From assembly GCF_042685365.1 (NCBI RefSeq), contig NZ_JBHUMY010000041.1, forward strand, positions 1-64,000: a stretch of 64,000 bases of DNA, in the 5' to 3' direction. The position numbers and the translations under genes were made by a program. Below are positions 33,297 through 42,354 of the stretch, piece by piece (the first letter of the stretch is position 1; the number at the start of each line of letters is the position of its first letter). This stretch comes from Paenibacillus_AP thailandensis (GTDB lineage: Bacteria > Bacillota > Bacilli > Paenibacillales > Paenibacillaceae). The notes under the pieces are model-generated. The model ran no database searches and was not told the origin of the DNA. It worked only from the letters and a program-made list of their open reading frames with translations.

Positions 33297-34151
33297 TTAG
33301 CTCAAAGAGCGGTAAACATTGTTCGTGTAGTTCGTGACGGCTTCGTCGTAATCCGGATACGGGTAGCCAAGAGCTTCCGCTACAGCCTTCGAATATTTTC
33401 GAAATAACCCGTAACACGTAAATAACGACTGCCACATTTCCGGATAACCGTTTTCCGTGTAGGTAGACACCAGCTCCTCCCAATCCTCTTCGGGCAGGTA
33501 GCGGTCTATAAACTTATAATTTTTCCCCAAGCTGAAGGTGTAGCCTTGCTCGGATCCGATTCGCCAAGCCATCATTCTTAACAAATTAGGCCGCGCAATC
33601 TCGTGTAGATGATCGATGGCAAACAGGATTTCCTTTCTCGCCAGACCTTTTACGACGTAAGTCGAAACCATCCAGAACTCGTTACAGCAATCGTCGAACT
33701 CTTTTGCGGTCGGCTTTTTAATCCAATATTGCCGGTCGCTTGCGATCGGCTTATTGCGAATAAGCTTATCCTTATCCAGCACAACCTCGACCAAGCCGTC
33801 GCTTGCGGCAAAGTACCCGTCAACCTCGTCAATCGGAATCAAGGTCAGGTCCAGTTTGTTTCCATCCTCAAAAAGAATCAAATAAGAAAACCAATTCCCG
33901 AGCTCCGGCGAAAAAAGCTCCATGTCCTCTGGTTTTTGCATCATCGCGCGTTTCCCAAAAGCTTGGAGCCATTGATCGGTGGCCTTGAACGATTCCATAT
34001 CCGTCACAAAGTAAGAGATGTCGTAATCCTGGAATTTGTCGGGCGTGATATTCGGGTTCGTACGCGACCCTTCCAAAGTCACCAAGCGGATACGCTCGTC
34101 GTTCGCGGCAAAATCGATAAACAACTTCATCATTTCCTGTTCGCTTCGCAA
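33297..34151 (-). CDS. aadK: Aminoglycoside 6-adenylyltransferase, AadK-like (284 aa), TTG start
   Basis: ANT(6) nucleotidyltransferase that adenylylates streptomycin. It resembles chromosomal B. subtilis AadK along its whole length and has the same 284-residue size. Nucleotidyltransferase motif GSRTNPNITPDKFQDYDISYFV (residues about 28-49) carries the catalytic Asp pair; EFDDCCNEFWMVSTYVVKGLAR is a family hallmark. TTG at 34151 lies nine bases after GGAGG; the in-frame ATG upstream lacks a site. It stands alone, with no mobile-element signs nearby, so it is probably an intrinsic chromosomal gene rather than an acquired one. Confidence 0.93.
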   Translation of the reverse strand: MRSEQEMMKLFIDFAANDERIRLVTLEGSRTNPNITPDKFQDYDISYFVTDMESFKATDQWLQAFGKRAMMQKPEDMELFSPELGNWFSYLILFEDGNKLDLTLIPIDEVDGYFAASDGLVEVVLDKDKLIRNKPIASDRQYWIKKPTAKEFDDCCNEFWMVSTYVVKGLARKEILFAIDHLHEIARPNLLRMMAWRIGSEQGYTFSLGKNYKFIDRYLPEEDWEELVSTYTENGYPEMWQSLFTCYGLFRKYSKAVAEALGYPYPDYDEAVTNYTNNVYRSLS

Positions 34152-34367
34152 GACGGTTATCCTCCGTTCTGAGCATCGATACATCATATTACATTGCTCA
34201 TATTTTCGTTTTGTAAAAATAGAATCGTTCCGATACGTTTCCTGGCACGTCTCATCAGCCAGGCGATACGGCTCAGACTGTCATCCATCCTACGGTAGAA
34301 GCAAGGCGAGAGAAATTTTCGCCGCTCTGGAAGACGGTCAAGTCGTTAATCAGTCAGGGTATTGGAA

Positions 34368-34393
34368 AGAGGGGCTTAATCGTAAGCCCCTCT
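34368..34393 (-). terminator. Terminator of the xylanase gene
   Basis: AAGAGGGGCTTA (34368-34379) pairs perfectly with TAAGCCCCTCTT (34382-34393 region). Short T-rich tails lie on both sides. Confidence 0.8.
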
Positions 34394-34436
34394 TCTATTT
34401 GAATAACACCGGATCCGGAACGATCCTCTCTCTTGC

Positions 34437-37400
34437 TTAGTTAAAGCCTAACAGTTTGAACATAATCGCCGCCGCTTCTGCGCGGGACGCGTTGGCTTTC
34501 GGATGGAAGCTGCCGTCGCCGACTCCGTTCAAGATGCCGGACTGCCGCATCGCCTTCACCGCATCCGCGGCGTAAGCGCTAATGTCGGCTTCGTCTGTGA
34601 ATGCTGCCTGGCTGCCCGGCGGCGTGCCCAGAACCTTGGCGACCGTTGCAGCGCGGTAAGCCATTACAGCCATCTCTTCTCTCGTAATACGGTCGTTAAC
34701 GCCGAAGGTGCCGTCGTTCTTCCCTTTGACGATGCCAAGCTTCTCGGCCGTCGCAACCGCATCGTAGTACCAGGCGCCCGCTTTCGCGTCCGTGAAAGAG
34801 CTCGAAGCTCCCTCCTCTATCAGCTCAAGCGCGGACATGAGAAGCTGGAGGAACTCGCCGCGGGTGATCGCGCGGGCCGGTTCGAACTTCCCGGCTCCGG
34901 TCCCTTCGATAATCTCACGGGAAGCGAGAGTTTCGACGAACGATTGCGCCCATGCCGCCTTGCCCAAGTCGTCGAATTCAACCTTGGCATATGCAGCGGC
35001 GTAACGGCTGAAATGCTTCGGACGGAACGTGATCTTGCCGGTGCCGGCGTCGTACTTCACGTTCTTGACGACGACCAGTTCCCCGTTATCGCCGATGTAG
35101 CAGACGACGATCTGATTCGCTTTTTCGCCCGGCTTCAGCTGGTAGTCCATCTCGACGATGACCGGCTTGTTGCCTTTAAATTCGCTGACCTTCCGGCCGT
35201 CGACCGTCAGGTTGAATTCGTAAACCGGATACCCCTGAACTTGCTCCTTCACGCCGGCGGGCAGCGTCGAAGGATCGACCTGGGCGATCGAAAGCGACAC
35301 TTTCTGCGAGCCGGAGTTCACCATGCCGCCCGTCGATTCGGTTGACAGGGACACCGACACGCCGCCGACGTTGACCGCAATTCGATCAACTTTATCGCTC
35401 GACAGGATCGGTTGTACCGGAATTTCGACCGTCACGCCTTTCAGTGTGCCGGATTCCGGTTTCACGTTAAACGCAAGCTGGCCGTTCGTTGCCTTCTCCA
35501 GCGCTTCCGTCACATCCCCGGCTTGCAGTTGAACATTAGCGTTACCGTCTGCGCCGGGCTTCACCATGATATCCGAAGGACTGGTTCCGGTATTGTTGCC
35601 GGTGTTGCCGCCAGCGTTGCCGTCAGTGTTACCCCCGGTGTTGCCGCCCGCGCTGTTTGTCTTCGCGGATACCGCAGCCGACATGACCGATTCACCGGAT
35701 TCGTTCACGGCCGTGACTTTGAAGGAATACGCCGTGCCAGCCGCCAAGCCCGTGTTCGAAAACTGCGTGCTCGTGACAACGGCACTATTCGCTTTGACGT
35801 ATTCTCCGTTGGTCGAACCGGAACGGTAAACGTTGTAGCCGGCAGCTCCTTCGACCGCATTCCAGCTCAGTTTAACGGTGCTTGCGTTCACCGTTTCGGC
35901 CGTCAATCCAGTCGGAACAGCCGGCTTCTTCCCGATAAGATTCAAAATGCCGTACACGGAGGTATCCTGGTAACCGGTGCCTGTCGTATCGTTCCATGCG
36001 GCAACGCTTTGACGGGCACCGTCCTTCGCGTCATTGACCTGAACGTCGAAACCGAGCTTCGTCCCGTTTGCCGGCGCAACCGCGGTAAACGGAATCTTCA
36101 ATTCAACCGTATAGTTGGTCCCGGAAACCTTGGTCGCCGACACGAAGCCGGTTGCTTTGCTTGACGGATTGAAGGAAGTTTCATTGTCAAAGTTGACTCT
36201 GTACTGTCCGTCATCCGCTTGGTAAGAGAATGATTTGTCATTGTTCTGGTCCAGGAATACTTCGATGGAATCCTGTTCCCATGCGTTGACGCTTGCTTTG
36301 TCAAGCTGGGTGTCGCTTACCTGCATAAGAACGTACAGATACTGATCGTCCCACAGCGCTTTGGCCTCGCCGGTCGCGCCCTGCCATGCCGATTGATAGC
36401 GATTGACCGGGAGTGCGGCCGCTTGGCTCCAAACCTCATCAACCTCGCCGTCCACGGCAGGCGTACCGTAATTGGCGCTCGCTTGAAGAGCGTTTGCAGA
36501 TGCAGGCGGGTGGTCCGCAATAAACGCAGCCGGATCGATTACGCCGTAATAAGCCGGTTTCGCTTGCAGGTCGCCGTCGAATAGCAACGGGTTGTTTGCT
36601 TTCCTCCAGCTTGAAGCGTCGTTCAATCCCCAGAAAGTTACGCGCTCGATTTTATCGGCGTGCGCTTTATAGATCTGGAACAATCTCGCGTACAAATAGG
36701 CCTGGGCAATTGCTTGCTGTTCCGTAATCGTACTGTCGCTTCCGGCCTGAACGTCAAGCTCCGATACGCTGACGGTTACGCCCAAGGAGATGAATTTCTC
36801 CAAAGAAGCTTGAACATTCTCAGGCTTCGTATTGAGGTTGTAGTGCGCTTGCATGCCGACACCATCGATAAGCAGTTTGCCGTTGTGAGCTGCGGCGTAT
36901 CGGTCGTTGATGTCTTTGACCATGTTGTAAATGGCCGTCGCCTTATTTTGGTTATCTTCGTTGTAATCGTTGTAATAAAGCTTAATGTTCCAATCGGGAT
37001 GCGCGTCCAGCACCTCCCTTGCGATCAAGAAGGCTTGCTCGACGTAGTCGTCTCCGATAGCCATTTTCCAAGGAGAGTTGCGAAGAGCCGCTTTGTAATC
37101 GCTCGGATCGGTGATGCCGTCGTTGATCGCTTCGTTGACGACGTCCCAGGAAACGACTTTATCGCCGAAATGCTCCATAACCGTCGTAATATGCTTCCGC
37201 ATATTGGCGAGAGCCGCCTCGCGGGACAGTGGAGAACCGTTTTCCGTGGTCAACCACGCAGGCGTCTGCTGATGCCATATGAGCACGTGTCCATGCAACA
37301 GAAGGCCTGCATCTTGAATTTGCTTTACAAGCGCATCTTCCGCGGTGAAGTCAAAATTTTTGTTCGAATCGTAGGCATAATCCGGCTTCATCGCGTTTTC

Positions 37401-38609
37401 CGCCGTAACGACATTGTGATGCTTCATCAGAAGCTCGTAACGAAGATCCCCGTCAAATTCCGTCGAGTTAACCGCGTTACCGATCAAGAAATCGTCTTTG
37501 TAGACATCTTGAATCGGGATCAAATGCTGAATCGGTTTCGGCGCTCCTACGGCACCGAGATAAGAAATGACAAAGTCATCCATATAGAACGTTACGGGTG
37601 CTTCAGGCTTTTGAGCGGTTTCTACATAAGCTTTCAATACGGCCGGAGTGGTAGCCAGCGTAAAATCACCCGCCAACTCCACCCATTGGCCGTCGGTTGC
37701 TGTCACGTTTGGCGATACGTTCGCGAAGGTGCTGTCACCGCTCTGCACACTGATCCGAAGTGAAGTCGGCGTCTGTCCGGCAGCCATTTTCACCCAAGCG
37801 GACAAGCGATATTTATGGCCTTTGTGCATTTTCCCCATTACATCGAGGATAGGGCCGTTATATTGAGTGGACACCGTAGTCTTCAAGCTCTTCGTTCCGC
37901 TTGCGGTATGATTGTCGTCAGTCGTGGCTTCGATGCTGCCGCCGGCGCCATCCCGGATAACCCAAGCACCGATGCCCTCTTCGAAAGCGGCGTTTATGCC
38001 GGATTGATCCAGGTTGCCTTCGTCAGGCGTAGTGCCCGGAGTAACATCCTTAATCAGCACTTCGTCGATAAAGATGTCCGCTGTGGAGGCAGAGGATGTT
38101 ACGGACTCAACCCATATGCGGAGTTCCGCTGTGTTAGCCGGCACCTCGTATCCTTTCACTTCAAAGGTGGTCCAATCCGTGGAGGTCACCGCTTGGTTAC
38201 CGGTCAACCAAGGATACTTGTTGGTCAACAGCGGCGAGTCTACTTTCGATGCAATATGGAAGGTATCGCTGCCCGAGCCTAATCGGACCTTAAGGGACAG
38301 ATCGTAGGTTTTGCCGGATGTCATATAGCCGGTCAAGTTAAGACTAGGGCTGTTGCCTCTGTCGGTTCTCCCGGTGAACATGAGCGACTTGGATCCTTCC
38401 GATGCATAGGTTGCAGATACGACGGTTGTTCCGGGTCCGCCCCAGACGGATTCCCATCCGCCCGTCAGATCGTCCTCGAAGCTCTGGGACAAGACGACAG
38501 TACCGGCCGTCTCTGCCGAAGCTTTCGCTGCCGGCGCGAACAAGCCTGAAGGGATGAGCACAGCCGCTGCCAGCAAAATAGAGAGGACTTTTTTAAATGT
38601 GCTACGCAT
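34437..38609 (-). CDS. Cell-surface endo-1,4-beta-xylanase: CBM22 x2, GH10, CBM9, FN3, SLH x3 (1390 aa)
   Basis: Secreted, wall-anchored xylanase. Order: signal peptide (1-about 31); two CBM22 domains (about 32-190 and 195-350); GH10 barrel (about 361-690) with acid/base Glu493 in WDVVNEA and nucleophile Glu617 in VSVSELDVQ; CBM9 (about 703-890); FN3 (about 891-982); a Gly/Asn/Thr linker; a beta-rich domain of unknown type; three SLH repeats (about 1215-1390). The layout is that of Paenibacillus XynA1/Xyn5 enzymes, which hold xylan at the cell and release aldouronates. GGGGGA precedes the ATG at 38609 by nine bases. A cre-like site is upstream. The SLH repeats parallel those of the amylopullulanase. 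Confidence 0.96.
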   Translation of the reverse strand: MRSTFKKVLSILLAAAVLIPSGLFAPAAKASAETAGTVVLSQSFEDDLTGGWESVWGGPGTTVVSATYASEGSKSLMFTGRTDRGNSPSLNLTGYMTSGKTYDLSLKVRLGSGSDTFHIASKVDSPLLTNKYPWLTGNQAVTSTDWTTFEVKGYEVPANTAELRIWVESVTSSASTADIFIDEVLIKDVTPGTTPDEGNLDQSGINAAFEEGIGAWVIRDGAGGSIEATTDDNHTASGTKSLKTTVSTQYNGPILDVMGKMHKGHKYRLSAWVKMAAGQTPTSLRISVQSGDSTFANVSPNVTATDGQWVELAGDFTLATTPAVLKAYVETAQKPEAPVTFYMDDFVISYLGAVGAPKPIQHLIPIQDVYKDDFLIGNAVNSTEFDGDLRYELLMKHHNVVTAENAMKPDYAYDSNKNFDFTAEDALVKQIQDAGLLLHGHVLIWHQQTPAWLTTENGSPLSREAALANMRKHITTVMEHFGDKVVSWDVVNEAINDGITDPSDYKAALRNSPWKMAIGDDYVEQAFLIAREVLDAHPDWNIKLYYNDYNEDNQNKATAIYNMVKDINDRYAAAHNGKLLIDGVGMQAHYNLNTKPENVQASLEKFISLGVTVSVSELDVQAGSDSTITEQQAIAQAYLYARLFQIYKAHADKIERVTFWGLNDASSWRKANNPLLFDGDLQAKPAYYGVIDPAAFIADHPPASANALQASANYGTPAVDGEVDEVWSQAAALPVNRYQSAWQGATGEAKALWDDQYLYVLMQVSDTQLDKASVNAWEQDSIEVFLDQNNDKSFSYQADDGQYRVNFDNETSFNPSSKATGFVSATKVSGTNYTVELKIPFTAVAPANGTKLGFDVQVNDAKDGARQSVAAWNDTTGTGYQDTSVYGILNLIGKKPAVPTGLTAETVNASTVKLSWNAVEGAAGYNVYRSGSTNGEYVKANSAVVTSTQFSNTGLAAGTAYSFKVTAVNESGESVMSAAVSAKTNSAGGNTGGNTDGNAGGNTGNNTGTSPSDIMVKPGADGNANVQLQAGDVTEALEKATNGQLAFNVKPESGTLKGVTVEIPVQPILSSDKVDRIAVNVGGVSVSLSTESTGGMVNSGSQKVSLSIAQVDPSTLPAGVKEQVQGYPVYEFNLTVDGRKVSEFKGNKPVIVEMDYQLKPGEKANQIVVCYIGDNGELVVVKNVKYDAGTGKITFRPKHFSRYAAAYAKVEFDDLGKAAWAQSFVETLASREIIEGTGAGKFEPARAITRGEFLQLLMSALELIEEGASSSFTDAKAGAWYYDAVATAEKLGIVKGKNDGTFGVNDRITREEMAVMAYRAATVAKVLGTPPGSQAAFTDEADISAYAADAVKAMRQSGILNGVGDGSFHPKANASRAEAAAIMFKLLGFN

Positions 38610-38645
38610 TAGTCGAATTCCCCCATGATTAGGATATTTGATTAG

Positions 38646-38659
38646 TAAAACGCTTACAA
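38646..38659. promoter_or_regulatory. cre-like site upstream of the xylanase gene
   Basis: GTAAAACGCTTACA (TGTAAGCGTTTTAC on the minus strand) 40 bp before the start codon. It fits the first ten positions of the cre consensus and deviates at the last two. Confidence 0.4.
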
Positions 38660-38773
38660 TTATCGTTTTGGAAATCCTCCTTTCACCCTCAATCATAACG
38701 GGATAGGCAGGAACGTTTTACCCGAAGAATTAAAGATTATCCTTAAATTTCTATATAAACGATATCGGGGCAA

Positions 38774-38818
38774 CAAAAAAAGATCGGTACGCGCCGCTGC
38801 CGCGCATCCGATCCGATC
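38774..38818 (-). terminator. Terminator of the DUF4256 gene
   Basis: On the minus strand CGGATGCGCG...CGCGTACCG forms a hairpin followed by ATCTTTTTTT. Confidence 0.7.
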
Positions 38819-38892
38819 AAGCCTGAAGTAGGTCAGTCCGCCAAAGCATACGGACCGGACCTCGAGACCATGACTTACATAGACAACATCCT

Positions 38893-39471
38893 TTATACTC
38901 TTAGCGAGCCGCGGAACCCTCTTGCACCATAGTAGGACTCTGCTCCATTATGGTACACGAACACCGTGTCGTATCTGCGATCGCAAAAGATCGCCCCGCC
39001 GAGCTTTCTAATATTAGCAGGCGTTTGCACCCAGCTCGACGTTTTCAAATCGAAGTTTCCAAGTTTCTGCAGCTCCCGGTATTGTTCTTCCGTTAAAAGC
39101 TCAATGCCCATGTCAGCCGCCATTTCAATCGCATTATTTTGCGGTTTATGTTCTTTCCTCGACTCCAGCGCTTCACGATCGTAACAAACGCTTCTGCGGC
39201 CTTTAGGACTTTCCGCCGAACAATCGTAAAAAATATATTCGCCCATCTTATTGTCATAATCTACAACATCCGGTTCGCCGCCGGTTCTCTCCATTTCGTA
39301 GAGCGACCACAGTTTTTCAGTATGGGCTTCGAGCTTTGCTTGTACGTTAGCCCATTCAAGACCTTGATGACGGTTCATGTTTTTCTCAAAACGGGCTTTC
39401 AATGTTTTGAGCAATCCTTCGCTTTGTTCCGGCGATAAAACTTTTTCATTGCCGATTTTACTGTTTGTCAT
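38893..39471 (-). CDS. DUF4256 family protein (192 aa)
   Basis: Matches the DUF4256 family of uncharacterised bacterial proteins: LLKTLKARFEKNMNRHQGLEW near the N-terminus, YDCSAESPKGRRSVCYDREALESRK in the middle and TSSWVQTPANIRKLGGAIFCDRRY with VYHNGAESYYGARGFRG at the end. Cytoplasmic, no membrane segment. AAAGGGG lies upstream of the ATG at 39471; a longer in-frame ORF to 39534 is not supported. It is the last normal-composition gene before the AT-rich island begins near 39.5 kb. Function unknown. Confidence 0.85.
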   Translation of the reverse strand: MTNSKIGNEKVLSPEQSEGLLKTLKARFEKNMNRHQGLEWANVQAKLEAHTEKLWSLYEMERTGGEPDVVDYDNKMGEYIFYDCSAESPKGRRSVCYDREALESRKEHKPQNNAIEMAADMGIELLTEEQYRELQKLGNFDLKTSSWVQTPANIRKLGGAIFCDRRYDTVFVYHNGAESYYGARGFRGSLRV

Positions 39472-39584
39472 GTTAATTTCCCCTTTCAAGTAAGAATGTT
39501 CTCCTTCCTCACCAACAACACATAGCACTCCCACAAATGTGGATTACTCATTATTGACAATAACTAAATGGATGTGGTAAGTGT

Positions 39585-39904
39585 TCACCTTAATTTATAA
39601 TACTCGTATTTCCTGCGAAGCCATTCAATGAGTAACTTCTTAAATACACCTGTCTCCATCACACGCTGTGAATCGCCTACTCTGTATGGGTCTGTAATCT
39701 TCACAGAGGTCTTATTCAGGTTAAGAACAACGTATCTTACGTCCCCAACTGTTGAATTGCTGACCTTACCGGTTAAAACTTCATCAATAGCATCAAGCAA
39801 CCATTCTCCATTTTCATTTTCATCCTGAAGATTTGTTCCTATAAGCACTTCAACTAAGTCGTAACCTATAGTTTAAAGTTCAAGACTGATTCATCTTGAT
39901 TCAA
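39585..39904 (-). pseudogene. Frameshifted small gene of unknown function
   Basis: A perfect AAGGAGG (39913-39919) precedes TTG at 39904, which opens only 12 codons (MNQDESVLNFKL) before TAG at 39866-39868. In the -1/+1 frame the reading continues at once as IGYDLVEVLIGTNLQDENE and stays open for 90 codons to 39585. One inserted or deleted base near 39869 would join them into a protein of about 105 residues. The 87-residue piece alone has no proper start. Product not recognised. AT-rich composition unlike the flanking genes. Confidence 0.6.
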
Positions 39905-39937
39905 ATAATGATCCTCCTTAGTGTGTAAATCGGGGCA

Positions 39938-40042
39938 TTATGGCTTTGTTAAGCTCCAAAAAATCTCGGTCTCATCATCGCAGTAAAACCCTTCAAGGTC
40001 ACAGGACTGAACAATTTGTTCCACCGTATCTTTATTAGCGAT
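39938..40042 (-). pseudogene. Remnant C-terminal fragment of an unknown protein
   Basis: About 34 codons (ending CDLEGFYCDDETEIFWSLTKP) are open up to a stop, with a stop codon at the other end and no start codon. Codon content looks coding, and the RBS of the next gene follows, so it may be the tail of a lost upstream gene. Not identified. Confidence 0.3.
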
Positions 40043-40086
40043 TTATATTGAATAATAACGAGACAGGTTTAATTAAAGCCCTTGAA

Positions 40087-40521
40087 TTAATGCAAATTAT
40101 TTAGAATAAAATCTTCAACTAAAGGAATTTGATTTTGGTCTGATATTCTAAAATAGTAATATATTTGATTACCCAGTAAGTATATAGTTTCATTATTGTC
40201 CTTATATATATTTACCTTGTTACTGCCAATCTTTTTATTTGCAACAGGAACTTGATTTAAACCAATTTTACTATTCGAAATTTTTACTTCTATACCATTT
40301 ACATACTCAATTTGTATAAGTGGAGAGGTAAAGCCATCTACATACTGTTTTGCTTTTAACACTTCCCAGTCAGGCAACCTTAAGTTCTCTACGCCTAAGA
40401 TTTCAGATATTTGATTTTGGTCTATCTCTTTATAGTCCTCTTTATTAATCAATACATAGCTAAGTACTACAATTAATAATACAAGAATAACCGCTGAAAG
40501 GTATACAAACTGTTTTTTCAT
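40087..40521 (-). CDS. Small membrane-anchored hypothetical protein (144 aa)
   Basis: Not recognised. One N-terminal membrane segment (FVYLSAVILVLLIVVLSYVLI, about residues 5-25) after MKKQ, followed by a hydrophilic domain of about 115 residues rich in Asn, Ile and Lys, presumably outside the cell. No Cys in the soluble part and no lipobox. AGAAAGGAG precedes the ATG at 40521. It is the third gene of an AT-rich minus-strand group after the foldase-like lipoprotein and the secreted Cys-containing protein. Codon use and AT content differ from the flanking genes, so it is probably horizontally acquired. Confidence 0.7.
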   Translation of the reverse strand: MKKQFVYLSAVILVLLIVVLSYVLINKEDYKEIDQNQISEILGVENLRLPDWEVLKAKQYVDGFTSPLIQIEYVNGIEVKISNSKIGLNQVPVANKKIGSNKVNIYKDNNETIYLLGNQIYYYFRISDQNQIPLVEDFILNNLH

Positions 40522-40618
40522 TTTTAACTCCTTTCTTCTAGCTACATTAAAAATATAAAGCATGCTTGGTAAAAACCAAACATGCAGAATCCAAAGGAAC
40601 ACCTATATAAAAATAAGC

Positions 40619-41497
40619 TTAGTAACCTGTTGGCCCAGATGTTGTTGTATGTTTGTGATACAAAGATTTGTGGTCGATATCTTGTGAGCAAGTTGCCGAA
40701 TAATTTTGATATACTGCCCAAGATTTGCAATATCTCTTAGATGCGTCGGTAGCATAATCACCATTAGTTAGGCTTAAGCAAGGAGCACCTGCCCCAATTG
40801 CTAAATCACAATCACTTGTTATAAAATTATCTGCTGCTGCAATTGCGTGATGTTCCTCTTTATAATATTTTTGATCTCCATATTTACCATTAAATCGATT
40901 ACACGTCACATAAGCATATGCTGAATATGTCGCGTCATTATGATCATCATGCGGTATAAGCGTTTCTCCTTTTTTGCCACCAGAGTAAGGAGTCACTTCA
41001 GCAAACGGAGTTATAGACATCGATGTCGAGATTTCATTATTATCAGAATTTTCTTCAGATCCATCCATAAATGTTAAGAAATTTACTTTTGTAGTTAAGC
41101 TAACATTTGCAGTTTCCCCAGAAATAACCTCGAACTTTGTAATGCCATTTTCAACCGAATTATGCTCAATACTAATTTTATGTTCGCCTTGTACTAATCC
41201 ATTTACAACAAAATTTCCATCTTCATCAGTAGTAGTTGCAACTTCCTCATCAACAATAATACTTGCACCTACTAATGGATAATATCTTACAAAACCCTCG
41301 CTAGTTTCAATCCATCCGGTTTTAACCAGTTGCTCTTTTTCCTCTTCACTTGGAACCGGGAAATCTGCAGAGTAAGGTAAAATCAATTGAATGCTTGCAG
41401 TCCCTTTTACTCCTGATAATCCAGCTGCAAATATTGTTGGAGCTATTGAAAAAAGCACAGATTAAGGATATAAAAAAACTGCGACAAATTTTCTCAT
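40619..41497 (-). pseudogene. Secreted Cys-containing protein with a carboxypeptidase-regulatory-like domain, stop codon in its signal peptide
   Basis: GGAGG is followed seven bases later by ATG at 41497, and the frame encodes a signal peptide (MRKFVAVFLYP-stop-SVLFSIAPTIFAA) with TAA at 41462-41464. After the stop the same frame is open for 279 codons. The mature part has a Thr/Gly-rich CarboxypepD_reg-like beta domain (GASIIVDEEVATTTDEDGNF, about residue 75-110 of the pre-protein) and a C-terminal half with five to six Cys (YVTCNRFNG, DCDLAIGAGAPC, RYCKSWAVYQNYSATC) and a final HKHTTTSGPTGY. Family unknown. It lies directly after the foldase-like lipoprotein gene. Either a nonsense-inactivated gene or readthrough; a GTG at 41458 has no binding site. 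Confidence 0.65.
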
Positions 41498-41545
41498 ATT
41501 TAATCCTCCAATCATTTGGTGGTCCTTTGGTATGAATATTAACTT

Positions 41546-42325
41546 CTATGAATTCAAAGTTAAGGTTGAGTATGTTTTTCTATCGATTTTATATTTATTC
41601 TTTAGAGATTCTATTAAAGCTATTTTTTCATTGAACATATTAGCAGCCAAGTATTCTTCTGTTATTAATTCCTTATCTTTAGGCCATTGAAGTGATAATT
41701 TTTCCTCAATACTATTTACTAAGACAATTTGATGTGAATCTCCATTCATGATCATAGTCATTTCGCCTTCAAGCAAATCTGCAATTTGGTTATACAGCGG
41801 GTTCTCACTATTAACCAATTCATTCTTCTTAGAACTCTCTTTTATTCCTAGAGTACTTTCAGCAATATCAATGTTTTTATCTCTTTGGTACAACGTTAAA
41901 AGCTTAGAGCCCAATTCATGATCAATTGTATAAATGGTTACGTTGGTGGCAGTTGAAACAAGTGATTTTTGATTATCTTTAAAGAAAGCCTCAATAACGG
42001 TTTCATCAATAGTTCTCTTTAGAACAGCCTTAGTAAGAGCGATCTCATATTCTACTTGCACCTGCCTTGAAGTTAATTTATCACTTTCAACGGACTTTCT
42101 AATATCTTTTAAGTTAACTCCTAAATTCTTTGCCTCAATTTCTATTAGTTTTTGAGCTGTTAAATTTTCTGCAATTACGTCGTAGTATTGATCGACAAAT
42201 ACTTCTGAAATATCCGATAGAGTAATCTCTTCATTCTCTACCTTTATCGCTATCTCGTTGCTCGAATTTACTGAACATGCACTCAATAACATTAAAGAAA
42301 ATAATGAAAAAAAAAATAATTTAAT
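41546..42325 (-). CDS. PrsA/SurA-like foldase lipoprotein (about 259 aa), start uncertain
   Basis: Lipoprotein with lipobox LLSAC and an N-terminal SurA/PrsA-like helical region (ITLSDISEVFVDQYYDVIAENLTAQKLIEIEAKNLGVNL), followed by a parvulin-like segment (TIYTIDHELGSKLLTL ... LYNQIADLLEGEMTMIMNG) that is diverged. It should fold or escort secreted proteins outside the membrane. The ATG at 42292 leaves too short a signal peptide; an in-frame ATT at 42325 gives MKLFFFSLFSLMLLSAC, and a TTG at 42334 would fit only if the T10 tract between them were one base longer. First gene of an AT-rich group, 48 bp before the secreted Cys-containing gene, so it may be a dedicated foldase for it. Confidence 0.7.
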   Translation of the reverse strand: MKLFFFSLFSLMLLSACSVNSSNEIAIKVENEEITLSDISEVFVDQYYDVIAENLTAQKLIEIEAKNLGVNLKDIRKSVESDKLTSRQVQVEYEIALTKAVLKRTIDETVIEAFFKDNQKSLVSTATNVTIYTIDHELGSKLLTLYQRDKNIDIAESTLGIKESSKKNELVNSENPLYNQIADLLEGEMTMIMNGDSHQIVLVNSIEEKLSLQWPKDKELITEEYLAANMFNEKIALIESLKNKYKIDRKTYSTLTLNS

Positions 42326-42354
42326 ATCCTCAACTTCTCTACTCTCTCCTTTAT

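Noticed and set aside
33297..34151. Acquired resistance cassette
   Set aside because: The adenylyltransferase resembles chromosomal AadK, has normal composition for the region, and has no transposase, integron or repeat next to it.
34152..34436. Small plus-strand gene after aadK
   Set aside because: The frame around 34300-34440 has no start signal or recognisable family, and ends inside the xylanase terminator region.
39480..39600. Second attachment site (duplicate of the rlmCD 3' end) at the left border of the AT-rich island
   Set aside because: No matching stretch longer than a few bases was seen; serine-integrase cores are too short to call by eye.
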